The notes under the pieces: model-generated
The model's input: only the letters and a program-made list of their open reading frames with translations
Told to the model about the DNA's origin: nothing
Databases searched by the model: none
Assembly: GCA_019915135.1 (NCBI GenBank)
Contig: JAHLMK010000007.1
Coordinates: 1,674,001 to 1,738,000 of the forward strand
Length of the DNA: 64,000 nt
Direction of reading: 5' to 3'
Origin: Strobilurus pachycystidiatus
Lineage: Eukaryota; Basidiomycota; Agaricomycetes; Agaricales; Physalacriaceae
Shown here: piece by piece, positions 36,311-47,683 of the stretch
How the letters are laid out: each line of letters starts with the position of its first letter
How positions within the stretch are numbered: the first letter of the stretch is position 1
Made by a program: the position numbers and the translations under genes

Positions 36311-37450
36311 CATGCATCTAGACCCCATAATCTTACAATCCATCTTCATCGCTCCTTTTTCTGACTCATTCATTTGCACTACCCATTATGTTATCGATAT
36401 ACAAAGCTACTATACTGTGCTATTATTCGTGCTTACACTGTATTTGCTATGTACAAGGGGAGAGCTTGCAACGAAGACCTTTCAAATGACTATTCACAAC
36501 CAGCGGTCTTTGTGCCCGTCAGGATCTGCGCGCCGCTAGCGCTTCGTCGGCGTCAGATCCATTGGAGGACTTTCCAGAGCGCTGTTTCTGTGAGTCGGCA
36601 GTCTTTGACGAGCGATTTGCATTCTGCGAGCGGGTAGAGGAGCGAGTAGCAGAGGCACGGATCTTTGACTAGCGAGTAGTAGAGCGAGGTTGAGAGTGGA
36701 TAGGAGACGTCTGAGATTTGCGGGGCATGTTGTAGGACAGAAATCACGCGTCGCACTTATTCCCACGATCATAAGCGTGCCTCCCCCGCCTCTCTCAGTC
36801 TGAGTCTCTCCTCCTCGTTCCCAAGAAGTTGTGTCGCGTCGCTAGATCCCATCCACGAATAAAAGACGCTGCTTCAGTATGGTCCCCATTGCACCTCCCT
36901 CCGATCTACCCTAGATTTCTTGACCACTGACAGCACCATCACACTCTTTCTCGGTGTATCTTTCTCGTCTCAATCCCCCTCTCCGTCTCCGTGCTCCTCC
37001 CCCTTGCCGCGACCACCCACCTACTGGCGCCTCCCATTGTTTGCTCCTTGCACCTTGCCGCGGGATGGTTCCAAGCCCTGGGAGACGGCTGGTCATCGCG
37101 TCGCTTTGACTCCTTCGCTTGTCCTCCCTTTCCTATGTGTTCCGGAATACAGGTATGAGCTATATCCATTCGCGGACACATGCCAATAGAAATATTTTCT
37201 AGCTTACCTGCGCCGCAGACTTCGATGTTCCCCAGGACAGACATACACATTGAGTCGATGTAAAGGTCTTGTGAAGATGCGACACCACTGGGAACTTATG
37301 GCTAAGGTAAACAGTGAGAAACTAAACTGCTTCTTCATTCCGCATTTGCCGTAATTTCAGCTTCACACTTCATCGGCACTGCGTCTGCACCTTCCTGCGA
37401 CGCTTGATGGGCATCCTCCGAGTCCTTCTCCGTTCTCTGTGAGGCATCGC
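36311..37450. other. Intergenic region, no gene recognised
   Basis: About 1.1 kb between the end of exportin-T and the Vps62-like gene. Several ORFs of 60-100 codons are present on both strands but look like compositional frames in pyrimidine-rich DNA (TCTTTCTC and CCTCC runs at 36780-37020). No domain or splice pattern supports a gene. Confidence 0.45.
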
Positions 37451-38283
37451 CTATAGCCACCAAACGACGGTTCTTTTCAAAGGTTCAAGTTTCCCAAAGC
37501 GTGCAGAAAGGGAGGTGCGACTCACTTCCTCTGGGAAATTCCTGGCAGCCTTCCCGGAGCTATCCATTTCCATCGTCTTGTCCCTAATGAACACGTAGCA
37601 CCAATCTCCCGGCGGCGGCACGAAATCATGGTCGTCACCGGAAGGGATCATGCAAGAGTGCCAAACATAAGGCGGGTCGGTAGGTATCAAATGCGGCTCT
37701 AGGGATGGCCCAATCTCTTGATCAAGATACCATACAGATCCATATAGCTTTCCGCGGGAACCTTGGTTGCACCAAATTCTGTTGACAGAGCCCCAGTCGG
37801 GATGAGCGGCTGAGACCTCAGACCACCTGGTCAAAACGTCCTTTCGGACAGCCTTGATACCCCGCGTCTGGTCACCGTTCGGCTTCTCCCACTGGGGCTT
37901 GCTGCTGAAAATCCCGCCAAGAACATGGTAGTTTTCGTTTGGCGGAACACCGTGCCAAAGAGCATAGTAGCCTGTCTTCTCACCAGACCCTCGATTGCAC
38001 CAGACCCTCGATTGCACCAGACCATCTCCCAGTCTTTGACGTCGACCAGGACGTCGGGGGCAAGACCCTTGACGATCATACTTCGGCGATTCTCGTCACC
38101 TCCAGGTTTCCCGTACGGCTCTGCAATTTGACCGAGATAATACCATCCGTCGGGCACTGGTGACTGTTTCGTTATACTTGCCAAGGACCAAGTTAAATTC
38201 GGGAACACAGAAACGCACATTCGGGACGCCAAGTTGACACCCAAAAATCATCGTCGCTACCATCGTTGGTAGCCATTCTTATT
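37451..38283 (-). pseudogene. Vps62/DUF946-like gene broken by a 17-bp tandem duplication
   Basis: Two adjoining minus frames together make one repeat-type protein: GWYYLGQIAEPYG...DWEMVWCNRGSG in one frame, and WCNRGSGEKTGYYALWHGVP...NRIWCNQGSRG, KLYGSVWYLD, WHSCMIPSGDD, DWCYVFIRDK in the other. The recurring W-CN-x-GS-x-G and LG motifs are like fungal proteins of the Vps62/DUF946 group. The break is explained exactly by two copies of the same 17 bases on plus (37983-37999 and 38000-38016); removing either restores one frame. A short segment upstream (MATNDGSDDDFWVS) may be the start in a third frame, so another lesion or an intron is possible. The Vps62 link is from motif spacing and is moderate. 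Confidence 0.65.
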
Positions 38284-39297
38284 GTAGAGGGCACATATTT
38301 ATATGCGAGAAGAGTGCTGGTGGAACTAGGAATGGTCTCCATGATCGATGTGAGTTGCGTAGATGGGGTCGCGTCGCCCAAGTAGTATGAGCCAGTAGCT
38401 TCAGCATGATTCATAGGGTATTTAAGTCAATTTCAGTGCCCGCATGTGTGGTATATCTATAAGCCTCGTGTAGCCTGTGTGTATGTCAATGTTGTGTCCG
38501 GTCAAACGGGGCGTCCGTAGTGGCCTGTTCAAATACACACCCGGTGTTCATTTCGGTTGTTCAATTGCGCCGGATACAAACCCATCCATAGGCTTGCATC
38601 TACATACGACCAAACGACCTGTCAAAGGTCGTGAGAATGACGATGATGAATATCTGGTGATCTCCACGCCTGACACTAGATCATGACTGATCTCGCTGCC
38701 AGCGTGAATATTGATCGTTCACCACACTTACTTGAACCTATCAATGAACTACGTGTGCATTGCCATTACTAAGTCCACCCCGCCGCCGCCGCCCCCCCCC
38801 CCCCCCCCCGCCCCCCCCCCACATCATAGCGCCGATCAAGAAATGACACCCCCCCAGAGCTACTGCATCGCGACTCGATGGCAAACGCTGCTTACTTCAG
38901 ATCTGTATCACAGAATACGGTACCACACCTTGTACGACACCTGTCTCGGAGCGCAGGCTGTCATCCGAAAACGCATTGGACCACGCACAGGACATAATGG
39001 AATCCATTATCAAAAAGCCTTATAGGGTTCACAAATTTGCAGGCACGGATCTCGTGTGCTCATCATTTTGCATAGGAACTGCTATATTTCGCAATTACTG
39101 AAGCATGTCAAGTCGGAATCTGAACCAACCAATGAATACTGAGAGGCCGACACCGCCAATGAATCATTTGCTCACTGCTCACATTTCCTCTCTCTTGCAA
39201 TCTCATCAACACATTTCTGAGTACTCCTACAACAAGAGTCAGCGTAACTGAGCTAACTGCCAAAGATCATGCTCCTTCTCCATGACACCGCCACGAT
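38284..39297. other. Intergenic region with poly-C tract
   Basis: No gene is seen. Bases 38779-38820 are an almost pure C run with CCGCCG at its left and one G at 38810. It may be unstable or badly assembled. The right half (38830-39290) has no repeats or domains that I could see. Confidence 0.5.
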
Positions 39298-41405
39298 TTA
39301 CGTCTGAATGCCACTTGACGGAACATGGATGGTGGGTGGATAGCAGCCCGTCGCATGCAAGTCACACCAATCAAAATCCAATATCTTCAATCGGTGGTCA
39401 TCTGTGATCATGAGGTTAGGAAGTCGAAGATCACCATGCACTATGTCTCTGGCATGTAAAATCCCTATGGCTCGCCCCAAATCATCTACAGCTGGGCCAG
39501 GCAATACTCTATCATCCCGCACGACATCCCAGGCAGTGCGGCCAACAACTCGTTCCATGATCACCATAAGATGATGATCTTGCACGCGGTAGATTCCGAG
39601 AAGACGAGGAGCTAGTCCCTCGTTCGATAAAAGTCGGTGTGCCTCCTCCGAATATCTTCTGACAAACTTGACAATGACGTCGTCGCCAGGTTTGAATCCC
39701 TCGATGCTGGAAGAGTCCGAAGCAGTGTCATTGGAGGGTAGTGCAGACGAGGCTGAGCTGGCTGTGTCTAGTCGCGCTAGATAGAGCGCATACGGCCGGC
39801 TCGCTTGAAAGTTTTTGAGTGCTGCATTTGTGGGTTCCCCGGAGCGGTCCAATTTGGTGATGAAATGGAACGAGGGCCATGGGCCAGACATAGAGGAGGG
39901 TGCATGAGGAACGTTCTCTTCAAGAACAGGATGTGGGAACAAATAGGTAAAGGACGGCGAGATAGAATGAAGGGAGGCGTGGAACCTTTTGAAGTTATCG
40001 AATGCCATGCGAAGGGCATGGAAGACGCGTGCGGCATGGAGGACTGATCCATCGAGTTCGCGGCCGGGGAGAAGGTCGAACTCATGAAGAGTATCAAGGT
40101 ATACGCTTTCGGTGAATATCGCAACAGAGAGAGATACGTGTGGACCAGCGACGCCTATGAGAATTGTCGGGACGTTTGACCTGGACCTGCATATCTGAAA
40201 CAGAGAAGAGAAGAGACAACACCTCACTTCAAAAACTATCACACACCTCAAACTCGTCACTCCCGATGAAATATGGAGAGTTGGATTGCCGCCAATGCCC
40301 GGCTCGTTCCTGTCCTCGAGCAGTGCATACGTACCGTATTGCGCATCGGCCTTTGCACGTCCCACAACCTTCTGCGACTGCCATATCCCAGGTTCGCCAA
40401 AGAGATCATCGGAAAAAGTCATGATGACCGCCTCGCGCTGTTTTTCATACTGAAAAAAACCAGACGATCGCGATGAACTCATGCGAGTTGTGCAAAAGCC
40501 CCGAATCTGGGTTGATTTGGCCGAGGTTCTCTAAGGAGTGCGCGAACGAGGCAATAACCGGAGAGAAGAGGGTAGTGGGCGGACCTCGGTTTTGGACGGG
40601 ACGCCCGGCGTAGATGTCTTTGTTGATTTTGCCGTCGTGAGCCTTTTCAACACCTGCGGCGTTTTGAATAGGAGAGGAAGAGGGTGGAGAGGCTCTGTAG
40701 CGCTGAATTTGAGAGAGTCGTCCTGGAACTAAATCACAATCGGTCCAACCACTTGATTACGGTCCGCGCACCAATGGCCCAAGGTCTAGTCAGTGGTGCC
40801 AGGACAGCCAGCTCCGGCCGTTGCTTCAACTCTAGATTGAATGTGAGCCCGTCCAACTCAAAATCAGAATCCTGGTACTCACCATGCAGATCTGTTATTA
40901 TTTTGAGAGGTCGTCAGTAAGTTTTTATCGAGATGATTGAAGAGAGCGCACATTCGTGTGTCACAACAACATGTACATTATCAGGACCAAGACAATCAGG
41001 GCCAATGACTACGCCAACGCGATCAACCGTTCGCGCTGGCTGACTCCGATGGCTTTGCACCAGTCTTCGGCCCGCTGTCGCAATGTTTCGAGTGGGATCG
41101 CTGGAATACCGGCCTATATGTGGTCAGTGTCGCCTTCGAGCAAATTTGACAGCGAAACCCACCACAAAAAGGGACACTTCCGAAGTTCGAAGTTGCAGCC
41201 TTTTCGCTTGTATAGCTTCCTGATGAAGATCAAGCACGTGTTGCGTCTCGGTCTCGGGAAGAAAAGACTTGAAAAGAGAGCTCTCGCAGGTCCCAGAGTC
41301 GTCGGCGGTGAGAACATAGTACCAGAGGCCTCCGCTGCTGGAAGGCCAGGGCTGAACCATAGCTAGGCGCTGGTGGCCGCACAGAACGCGGTTCGGGCCC
41401 TGCAT
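39298..41405 (-). CDS. Crinkler-like N-terminus plus kinase-like domain, probable frameshift
   Basis: Minus strand. The first exon reads VQPWPSSSGGLWYYVLT..., then SLFKSFLPETETQHVLDLHQ, EAIQAKRLQLRTSEVSLFV, which resembles the ubiquitin-like header of Crinkler (CRN) proteins. After a 49-nt intron comes AGIPAIPLETLRQRAEDW, then VVIGPDCLGPDNVHVVVTHE, and, after splices, ELAVLAPLTRPWAIG and RLSQIQRYRASPP. The C-terminal part is kinase-like: VIVKFVRRYSEEAHRLL, HLMVIMERVVGRTAWD, catalytic VHGDLRLPNLM, and ILDFDWCDLH in place of DFG. The frame slips by one base near 41028 (GTTGATC), and another slip may exist near 40280, so the gene may be a pseudogene or the assembly may have errors. Joining both halves as one gene is inference, supported by an in-frame 49-nt intron between about 40750 and 40701. 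Substrate and role unknown. Confidence 0.5.
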
Positions 41406-41742
41406 CAATGAATCAGGCTCGCTTCTTTGGTGTCGGCATTTGCCGACCACACTTACAACGATCCGCTTCCATCCAAGTCCTATTTTTCCTCATCGTCCCA
41501 CAACGACGCGACCCGCCAAACGATGCGCCTCTTATTCCACGCTGCAGCCTATGGCCACGTCATGCCAGTCACGAGGAGGACTTTGGCCGCTCTCAATTGA
41601 CTCCGACACTGCCAAGTTAGGCGAATAATGGACGGTGGCCTTTTGTTATAAAACGGGAAACCAAATGGTTGACGCCCCCACATTTGCTCTCTGCTCTCAC
41701 CACCACCACCACCACCATACTCTTTTCCCCCAGCTTACTGCC

Positions 41743-42962
41743 ATGCCTGCCACAACCACACCAGACAGGCGTACTTGCCCGACTCTTTTCAGTGCCGTAG
41801 CAAACTTATTTGGGTCTGCGACGGTAAGGGTTACTTGAGTCTATCGTTATCAGAGCCTCATCCACAACAGCACTCGACGCGCACGTCGGCTCGCCGCTCC
41901 TCCAGGTCAACTCACCGTTCCTCGGCGTCCGCGTCAACTACCGCTCGGCAGACTCTATCATCCTCAAGCTCGTATACATCACTTCATCCCTCATCTGCGC
42001 AAGCTACTCCCCCCGTAGATTGTCGCCACATCTCCGCGGATACACCTCCTGCTTTTTCGTCCTCCTCCGTCCCTCTCTCCCAGCGCTATGCGCCCATGGA
42101 TCCCAAAGTGGCCCGCCAAAGACCATATGGAGGGCCTCAGTCCGTGACAGAATGTCGAGACTGTCATGACTTGAAGAAGCGGGTCGCAGAGCTGGAGAGA
42201 CTCACGGAACATCTCCAATCGAGGCTTTACAAAGCGAAGTCTGACCTGCGGGATACACAACACGGCATGGAGCGTGAACAATGGTATCGAGCACGCGCCG
42301 AAAGGGACGTCTCGAAAGGTCAAAAAGACATTGCGGCACTTCGTGCAACGCTCCGTTCGGTGAACATGCAATCTTTGCAACCTAGTTCACTGAGCTTCGA
42401 GCGTGGTAAGAAACGCGTAGCCAATGATGAACACTCGGAAAGAATCGACAACAAGCGTATGAAGGTATGCCATCTCTTCTCTATGGGCCTGTTCCTTGTC
42501 ACTTGCTCATACTCTCGTGTCCAGATGACTCCACCATTCCCCGAATCCAAGCAAGTTGTTGGCAACCACGAAGCGAAGCAAGCTCTTCACAAGGCTGATG
42601 CCCGTGCCTCGAGAGTCGCTTCTCCAGTCCAACAACTCGGCATCTCATTGGCGGCGATCGCGCAGCCAGAGACCTCTCTCCCACCCTTATCCGCTCCAGG
42701 TCTTTCTGCGACACAGGCCACCGAACAGGTGATGCCCACGGAGCTCCCTGCCACAGCGTTCTCCTCATCTTCGCAATCTGCCGCAGCGACGTCCTCTTCG
42801 GTGCTCGAGAACCCTGCTGCCGTCTCCGCCTTGCCTCCATCTAGCACTGCAGGTGCTGATTTTGAGAGGGATATCACACCAGACCCACATTATGTGCCAT
42901 TACAACGCATATATACTACTGGGAAGCCCTGTTCATCGTACTATGTGTGGCGATCACGGTGA
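41743..42962 (+). CDS. Hypothetical protein with a coiled-coil core
   Basis: Starts MPATTTPDRRTCPTLF and, using a 62-nt intron with donor GTGCCG, joins to KPHPQQHSTRTSARRS. A long open frame then runs with one in-frame 57-nt intron (about 42465-42524). Ser/Arg/Thr-rich first third, then CRDCHDLKKRVAELERLTEH, LQSRLYKAKSDLRDTQHGME, REQWYRARAERDVSKGQKDI, a clear coiled coil. Basic patch GKKRVANDEHSER follows; the last third is Ala/Ser/Pro-rich and disordered. No membrane helix or signal peptide. An alternative start is MPDSFQCRSK (41775). I do not recognise a family; the CxxCHD pair could be a weak metal site but is too short to call. Confidence 0.55.
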
Positions 42963-44200
42963 ACTTTCGGCTCTATCACCGCCTTCACCTTCCCCGCACT
43001 TCACTTCACTTCCGTTTCTTTCTAATTTCACTCTACTCTCTACTTCACTCTACTCTCTACTCCACTCCCAATCTCAATACCCGGCGATGGGACTGCGCAG
43101 CTCAGTGGGCCCTGCCCTTTGTCAGCCTCTGTTCCACTCCTTTCCGATCTTCCTTCGAAATCCGACTCCCAAACTCCAGAACTACCCAACGACAGGACTT
43201 TGAATGCAGTTAGCACGACGCGGCACGGAGCGTCTTACGACGACTACCGTTATGTGCTGGCCAGTCGCTCTGCTTCTCGTCCCGTGGCTTACGATTAAAG
43301 CTAGACGAAAGCGCCCTCGCCACACGGCGGGGGTTGTTTCCTACTTGTCGATTTGCCGTCGTTTGGGGTGGATGCCCGACCTCCCGGTGACAGGAACCTT
43401 GACGCAGCGGCACGGAGCGTCTTACGACGACTACCGATATGTGCTTTGGCTGCCAGGTTCCCGTGGCTTGCGATTAAAGATAGATGAAAGCGCCTCCGCC
43501 ACGCGGCGGGGGTTGTTTCCTACTTGTCGATTTGCCGTCATTGGGCGCTGGTCGGGTGTAGTGTTTGGCGGTCTGGGCGTCGTCGGAGACCTGACGATGG
43601 AGTGCATACGCGTCTGCCAGTGGGACAATTGCTTTATTTTGTTGAATGTTTGGATTGTATCTTGGACTTGGACTTTGCTCTCGTACTTATCTCTTGTGAC
43701 TTGTATTCTTGTGGCCTAGCATTATTTTATACTATTTCCATAAACATGGCTGGCCTCCCCGATTACAGGACATCGTATGCATATATAGAGGTAGTCTCCA
43801 TTCCCTTCATTACACCGCTTACTGTACAAGGTCCCCTGTGTAATGTGTTATGTTTCCGTCCTGCGACACTTCTCATTTTCTCGGCATATGTAACGCGAGT
43901 TACGCGATGCTGTTGTTCTGGTAATGTTATGATGCAGCGTACTTGGTCTCCTGCTCAATCATGAGTAGATGATGCGCGAAATATTTCCGCTGGGCCAAAT
44001 TTTAACCAAACTGGCGCCGCAGGCGAAGCCAACCGTTGGTTTTACACACAGCACCTATATACACGCGAATCCAGCACTGTTCTACCACCGACTGTTTCTC
44101 AAATTTGACCATGAACCACGTCTCGTGTTGCATTTGGAAAAGAGTAGAGTAGACTAAGAGTATCCTTCTCTGACTACAACTTACACGACCATCTCTCTTA
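42963..44200. repeat. Intergenic region with a 187-bp direct duplication
   Basis: Bases 43221-43361 and 43408-43545 are two copies about 187 bp apart. Both start CGGCACGGAGCGTCTTACGA, contain CGTGGCTTRCGATTAAAG, and have GGGGGTTGTTTCCTACTTGT then CGATTTGCCGTC. They differ at scattered positions, so the duplication is not very recent. Open frames through it, including one of 171 codons (43204-43719), have no recognisable domain. The rest up to 44200 is without a supported gene. Confidence 0.75.
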
Positions 44201-44398
44201 TGAATTCAAGCTTGAAGACTGTGTGCGAGTTGGACAGTGCCCGCTTCGCGGGCCCACATAGAGCAGCGGCTACGTCGCCTTTGGCGACTTGAATAAGCCA
44301 CAGACTCAGCACATGAACCAATGACAGTAGCACGGTGATCTGATAGAGCTGTATGTGAGAGAAGTCGATCAAAGGCCACCAGTAGTTCATATATTTAC

Positions 44399-45912
44399 TT
44401 ACAAGTTTCGTCCTCGGCAATGGCGGCACAACGCATGCGTCCGCACATGCTGACTAGGCCCAGCATATGGCTCACCATCGTAGGGGTGCTTGCGTTCAGA
44501 TACGACTGTGACAAAGCTGTACGAGCCATCATCTGCCACACTTTTCCAGATGAAGCACCAAATTCTCAACGGTCTCATCGGTGTATATGATCGAAAAGCC
44601 TGGATAGAGTCGACGACGGCAGCTGCGGCATCGGCGGAAGGAACGCTCACAGACGGGTCGGCATTGATTTCGACGTCTGAGAGGTTCGGCCATGAGTGCA
44701 AGCAATCGAGAAAGGCGCTCTACGAGCTAACTCAGATGCGCGCAGAGTATCGCGGAAAGGAAAAGTGTACAAACCGAAACTTTCTCCGGGGAGTCTCTCG
44801 GATTGAGGGCAAAGCGAAGCTCGGATAGTTGGGAGAACTGGGTGAGCGCCAAGAGGACCTCATTGTCTACATGCCAGTCTCCCAGCTTGATACAGGAAAG
44901 TGTCTCTTGATGCACTGCAAGAGTGGAGAGGAAATTGTGAACAAAGCCCCGGTCGGAATATTGAGTCCAGCTCTCGAAGATCAAAGAGCGTAGACCAGTG
45001 TATGATGCCAAGTAGTCAGTGAACTCCACATGGGCATCGTTGTAGACCATTTGGATACGCTCTAGGCGAATATCAGAGGCAGTGAGGGCCGCCCAAAGAT
45101 GTGGTGGTAGAGCATGGTTGACAAGAATCGAGCGCAATGGCATGCCTTTCCATTGTGGGACGTCGGTGACATCCCAAATGGGGTCTTGCCTTGCAAAGGA
45201 AGTGAATTCTGTCAGCGATTCCCGACTGTTTGCCATGATGGCCAAGAAGTTGGTGTCGTATGATTCTCTGGGGCTCAGTCTGTTCAAATTAGTGAAGCCC
45301 TGGACTTCGGTCTGATACAGATGTAGACTCCGAATGGAACCACTGGAGGCTAGGCGATGCACTATCTGTCTGTTGATCTCGCGAGGAGTTGACATGCCAA
45401 CCAACCTATAAAGGGAGAATATTGAAGCTGGAGAGGAGCAAAAGAAGTAGAACTTACGTGACACTGTCGAGATTCTTCAAGTGAGGTATGGTCTTCAGAA
45501 GTGCAGTTTCGAGGCGGCTGCTAAACAACCACGGTTCCACGAGCTTCTTCCAAAGCGACGGCCCATATAGGTTGTAAGGACCAGTCACAACCAGGCTCCG
45601 GATATACTGTCCAAGAACGGTCTGCTTGGCACGGATTGAAGAGAAGAAGGAGATCACGGGGAGCGACTGATGCTGCCCGCGGCGCTGAGGTCCACGAAGG
45701 TACACCTTCACTTCGCAAAACAATATTGCATTGATGACCCGGTTTTCAGAGAGCGATTTACATGTTGCTCGGAGGTTCTGTAAATCGTATTTCTCGACCT
45801 ACACAACGGTACCGGGTATGACACATCTCCCAATCCTAGAGCACCGGATACTTACCTGAGCAAAGATTGCCTCAGAGAGCTCTGCAGGCATTCCAGGAAG
45901 CGACGCGGACAT
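44399..45912 (-). CDS. F-box/LRR-like protein
   Basis: Start (45910-45912) MSASLPGMPAELSEAIFAQV, then after a short intron EKYDLQNLRATCKSLSENRV, an F-box (LPxEL..IF...L..L..TCK). Next exon NAILFCEVKVYLRGPQRR, SIRAKQTVLGQYIRSLVVTG, PWLFSSRLETALLKTIPHLK. Then LVGMSTPREINRQIVHRLAS, GSIRSLHLYQTEVQG, NDAHVEFTDYLASYTGLRSL, LSTLAVHQETLSCIKLGDWH, leucine-rich-like repeats of 25-30 residues. Last exon: FLDCLHSWPNLSDVEINADP...GSYSFVTVVSERKHPY. Expected role: SCF substrate adaptor. The stop at 44399 is the simplest reading; a further intron near 44398 could extend the gene to about 44200. Substrate unknown. Confidence 0.7.
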
Positions 45913-46149
45913 AGCTTGCGATGGTAATAAGACAAGGTGCGAACGGGTACCGGACCGGGACACTCTGGACAGACTGATCGAGAGTAGGCTTGACTTCTAC
46001 TATGATCGTGACTACACGAAGAGTCATATTGAGCAAGCCTTGAAGGTGAGTATATAGAGGGTGGTAGCTGTATCACAGGTGCGGCTCTCGTCAAATTTCC
46101 CTGCGCGAATGTTGAGAACAAGAATACCAGCCTCGGCACGAACAAGTGT
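45913..46149. promoter_or_regulatory. Divergent promoter region between F-box/LRR-like gene and PUS3
   Basis: 237 bp separate the two start codons. The region includes a TATATA word at 46050-46055. No further sites are recognised. Confidence 0.4.
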
Positions 46150-47634
46150 ATGTCCATCGGTGTCTTGTCCAAGAAACCTTTATACACACCCAGTCTGCTA
46201 GCCCAAGCACGACGAATGGCTGCTCCCAACTACGAAACATGGTCCAAGGAGGACTTGATCAGTCGCATCACCCGCCTCGAAAAGGCTGCCCAGTCTCGCT
46301 CCGACTGGCGGCCCAATGCTGCTGACGGCTTCAACTTCTCCGCCTACTCGACGCGCAAGATCGCCCTCAAATTCTGCTACTCCGGATGGGAATACAACGG
46401 GCTCGCCTACCAAAACAAGCCTACGCCGTTGCCGACGGTGGAGGCCGTCCTGTTCGATGCGCTCGCAAAAGCCAGGATGATCGAGGAGGACAAAGGATTC
46501 GAGGGATGCGGCTGGGAAAAGTGCGGACGGACAGACCGCGGCGTCAGCGCGGCCGGGCAGGTCGTATCGCTCTATGTGCGGACTGCCTTGGTGGAGAAGC
46601 AGGACAATCCGGTAACAGAGTCGAGCGATGGCGAGGGCGACGACGACGACATGGCCGGCCTCTTCGATGGCACTTCTCCGCCTGCACCTACCAAAACTGC
46701 ACGGGAACATGACTATCCGGCGATCCTCAACCGACTCCTCCCTCCCACCATACGCGTCCTCGCCTGGTCCCCCGTCGCCCCAAACTTTTCCGCGCGATAT
46801 AGTTGCGCGTATAGGCACTACAAATACTTCTTCTCCTCACTCAATCTCGACATCTCCCTCATGCGCCAGGCCGCGGCCCACCTTGTCGGACTGCACGACT
46901 TTCGGAATCTATGCAAGCTAGATCCCCAGAAACAGATGACACTTTTCAACCGGAGGATCTTGTCGGCCGACATTGACCCAGTCGAAGACGAGAAGGATAT
47001 GTATGTCCTCAATCTTGTCGGGACTGCATTCTTGTACCACCAAGTCCGCTGTATCATGGCCGTACTCTTACTGGTGGGGCGTAACCTTGAAGCGCCGGAT
47101 ATCATCCTCCAGCTCTTGAACGTCTCAGAAGGTGCAGAGCCCGGAGAATGGGAAGTCTTGCCTCAAAAGCCGGAATACCAGATGGCGGACGGATTGCCCC
47201 TTGTTCTTTGGGAATGCGGGTACAATGAGGACGATGTGACCTGGCAAAAGGGCCCGGATGAATTCGACCCGCGCAGAGGCCAAGGACGAGGTGTCTATCA
47301 ACATCTCCAAGAAATACACGAGCGGTCGAGGATCTTTACGACGCTAAACAAGCATTTCCTTGTGAAAGCGGCGGAGATGACACACGAGCCTAGGAGTATC
47401 GGGTTGAGAGGCGAAGAACCGTTGGGAGCCAGATGGAGCGCTCCAGACGGAATTGAGCTCTTATATGGCGGAGGGTCTACGCGGAGGGCACTGCAATACG
47501 TTCCGCTCATGTTGAGACGGCGCAATGACTCGGTGGAAGTAGTAAATGAAAGGTGGAGAACGGGCAAGGGCATGAGGCGCGACAAGAGAAAGAACGGCGA
47601 GGATGACGACGATGATGGGGGAGGAGATGAATAG
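46150..47634 (+). CDS. PUS3: tRNA pseudouridine synthase 3 (Deg1/Pus3)
   Basis: Intronless gene of 494 residues. TruA-family enzyme that makes pseudouridine at positions 38/39 of the tRNA anticodon arm. Conserved parts: IALKFCYSGWEYNGLAYQ, LPTVEAVLFDALAKARM, catalytic WEKCGRTDRGVSAAGQVVS (Asp at residue 129), YSCAYRHYKYFF, HLVGLHDFRNLCKLDPQK, YVLNLVGTAFLYHQVRCIMA, LLLVGRNLEAPDIILQLL and PLVLWECGY. The insert DGEGDDDDMAGLFDGTSPP (residues about 158-180) is acidic and not part of the core. The C-terminus is a charged tail (GMRRDKRKNGEDDDDDGGGD). The first 22 residues (LSKKPLYTPSLLAQARR) could be a mitochondrial leader; a second ATG at 46216 (MAAPNYETW) gives a cytosolic or nuclear form. Divergent from the F-box/LRR-like gene. 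Confidence 0.95.
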   Translation: MSIGVLSKKPLYTPSLLAQARRMAAPNYETWSKEDLISRITRLEKAAQSRSDWRPNAADGFNFSAYSTRKIALKFCYSGWEYNGLAYQNKPTPLPTVEAVLFDALAKARMIEEDKGFEGCGWEKCGRTDRGVSAAGQVVSLYVRTALVEKQDNPVTESSDGEGDDDDMAGLFDGTSPPAPTKTAREHDYPAILNRLLPPTIRVLAWSPVAPNFSARYSCAYRHYKYFFSSLNLDISLMRQAAAHLVGLHDFRNLCKLDPQKQMTLFNRRILSADIDPVEDEKDMYVLNLVGTAFLYHQVRCIMAVLLLVGRNLEAPDIILQLLNVSEGAEPGEWEVLPQKPEYQMADGLPLVLWECGYNEDDVTWQKGPDEFDPRRGQGRGVYQHLQEIHERSRIFTTLNKHFLVKAAEMTHEPRSIGLRGEEPLGARWSAPDGIELLYGGGSTRRALQYVPLMLRRRNDSVEVVNERWRTGKGMRRDKRKNGEDDDDDGGGDE

Positions 47635-47683
47635 AGTGGCTTCAGTCATACTACTATAGAGCTACACTATGCTATCGTCGGTG

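Noticed and set aside
38779..38820. Poly-C tract as a regulatory element
   Set aside because: It is more simply a slippage-prone or misassembled homopolymer; nothing nearby links it to a gene.
41743..42962. CxxCHD in the coiled-coil protein as a zinc finger
   Set aside because: Only one Cys pair is present and no second metal-binding pair lies at a suitable distance.
43524..43964. 146-codon plus ORF rich in Cys and hydrophobic residues as a membrane protein
   Set aside because: It begins inside the 187-bp duplication and has no consistent helices or homologue that I recognise.
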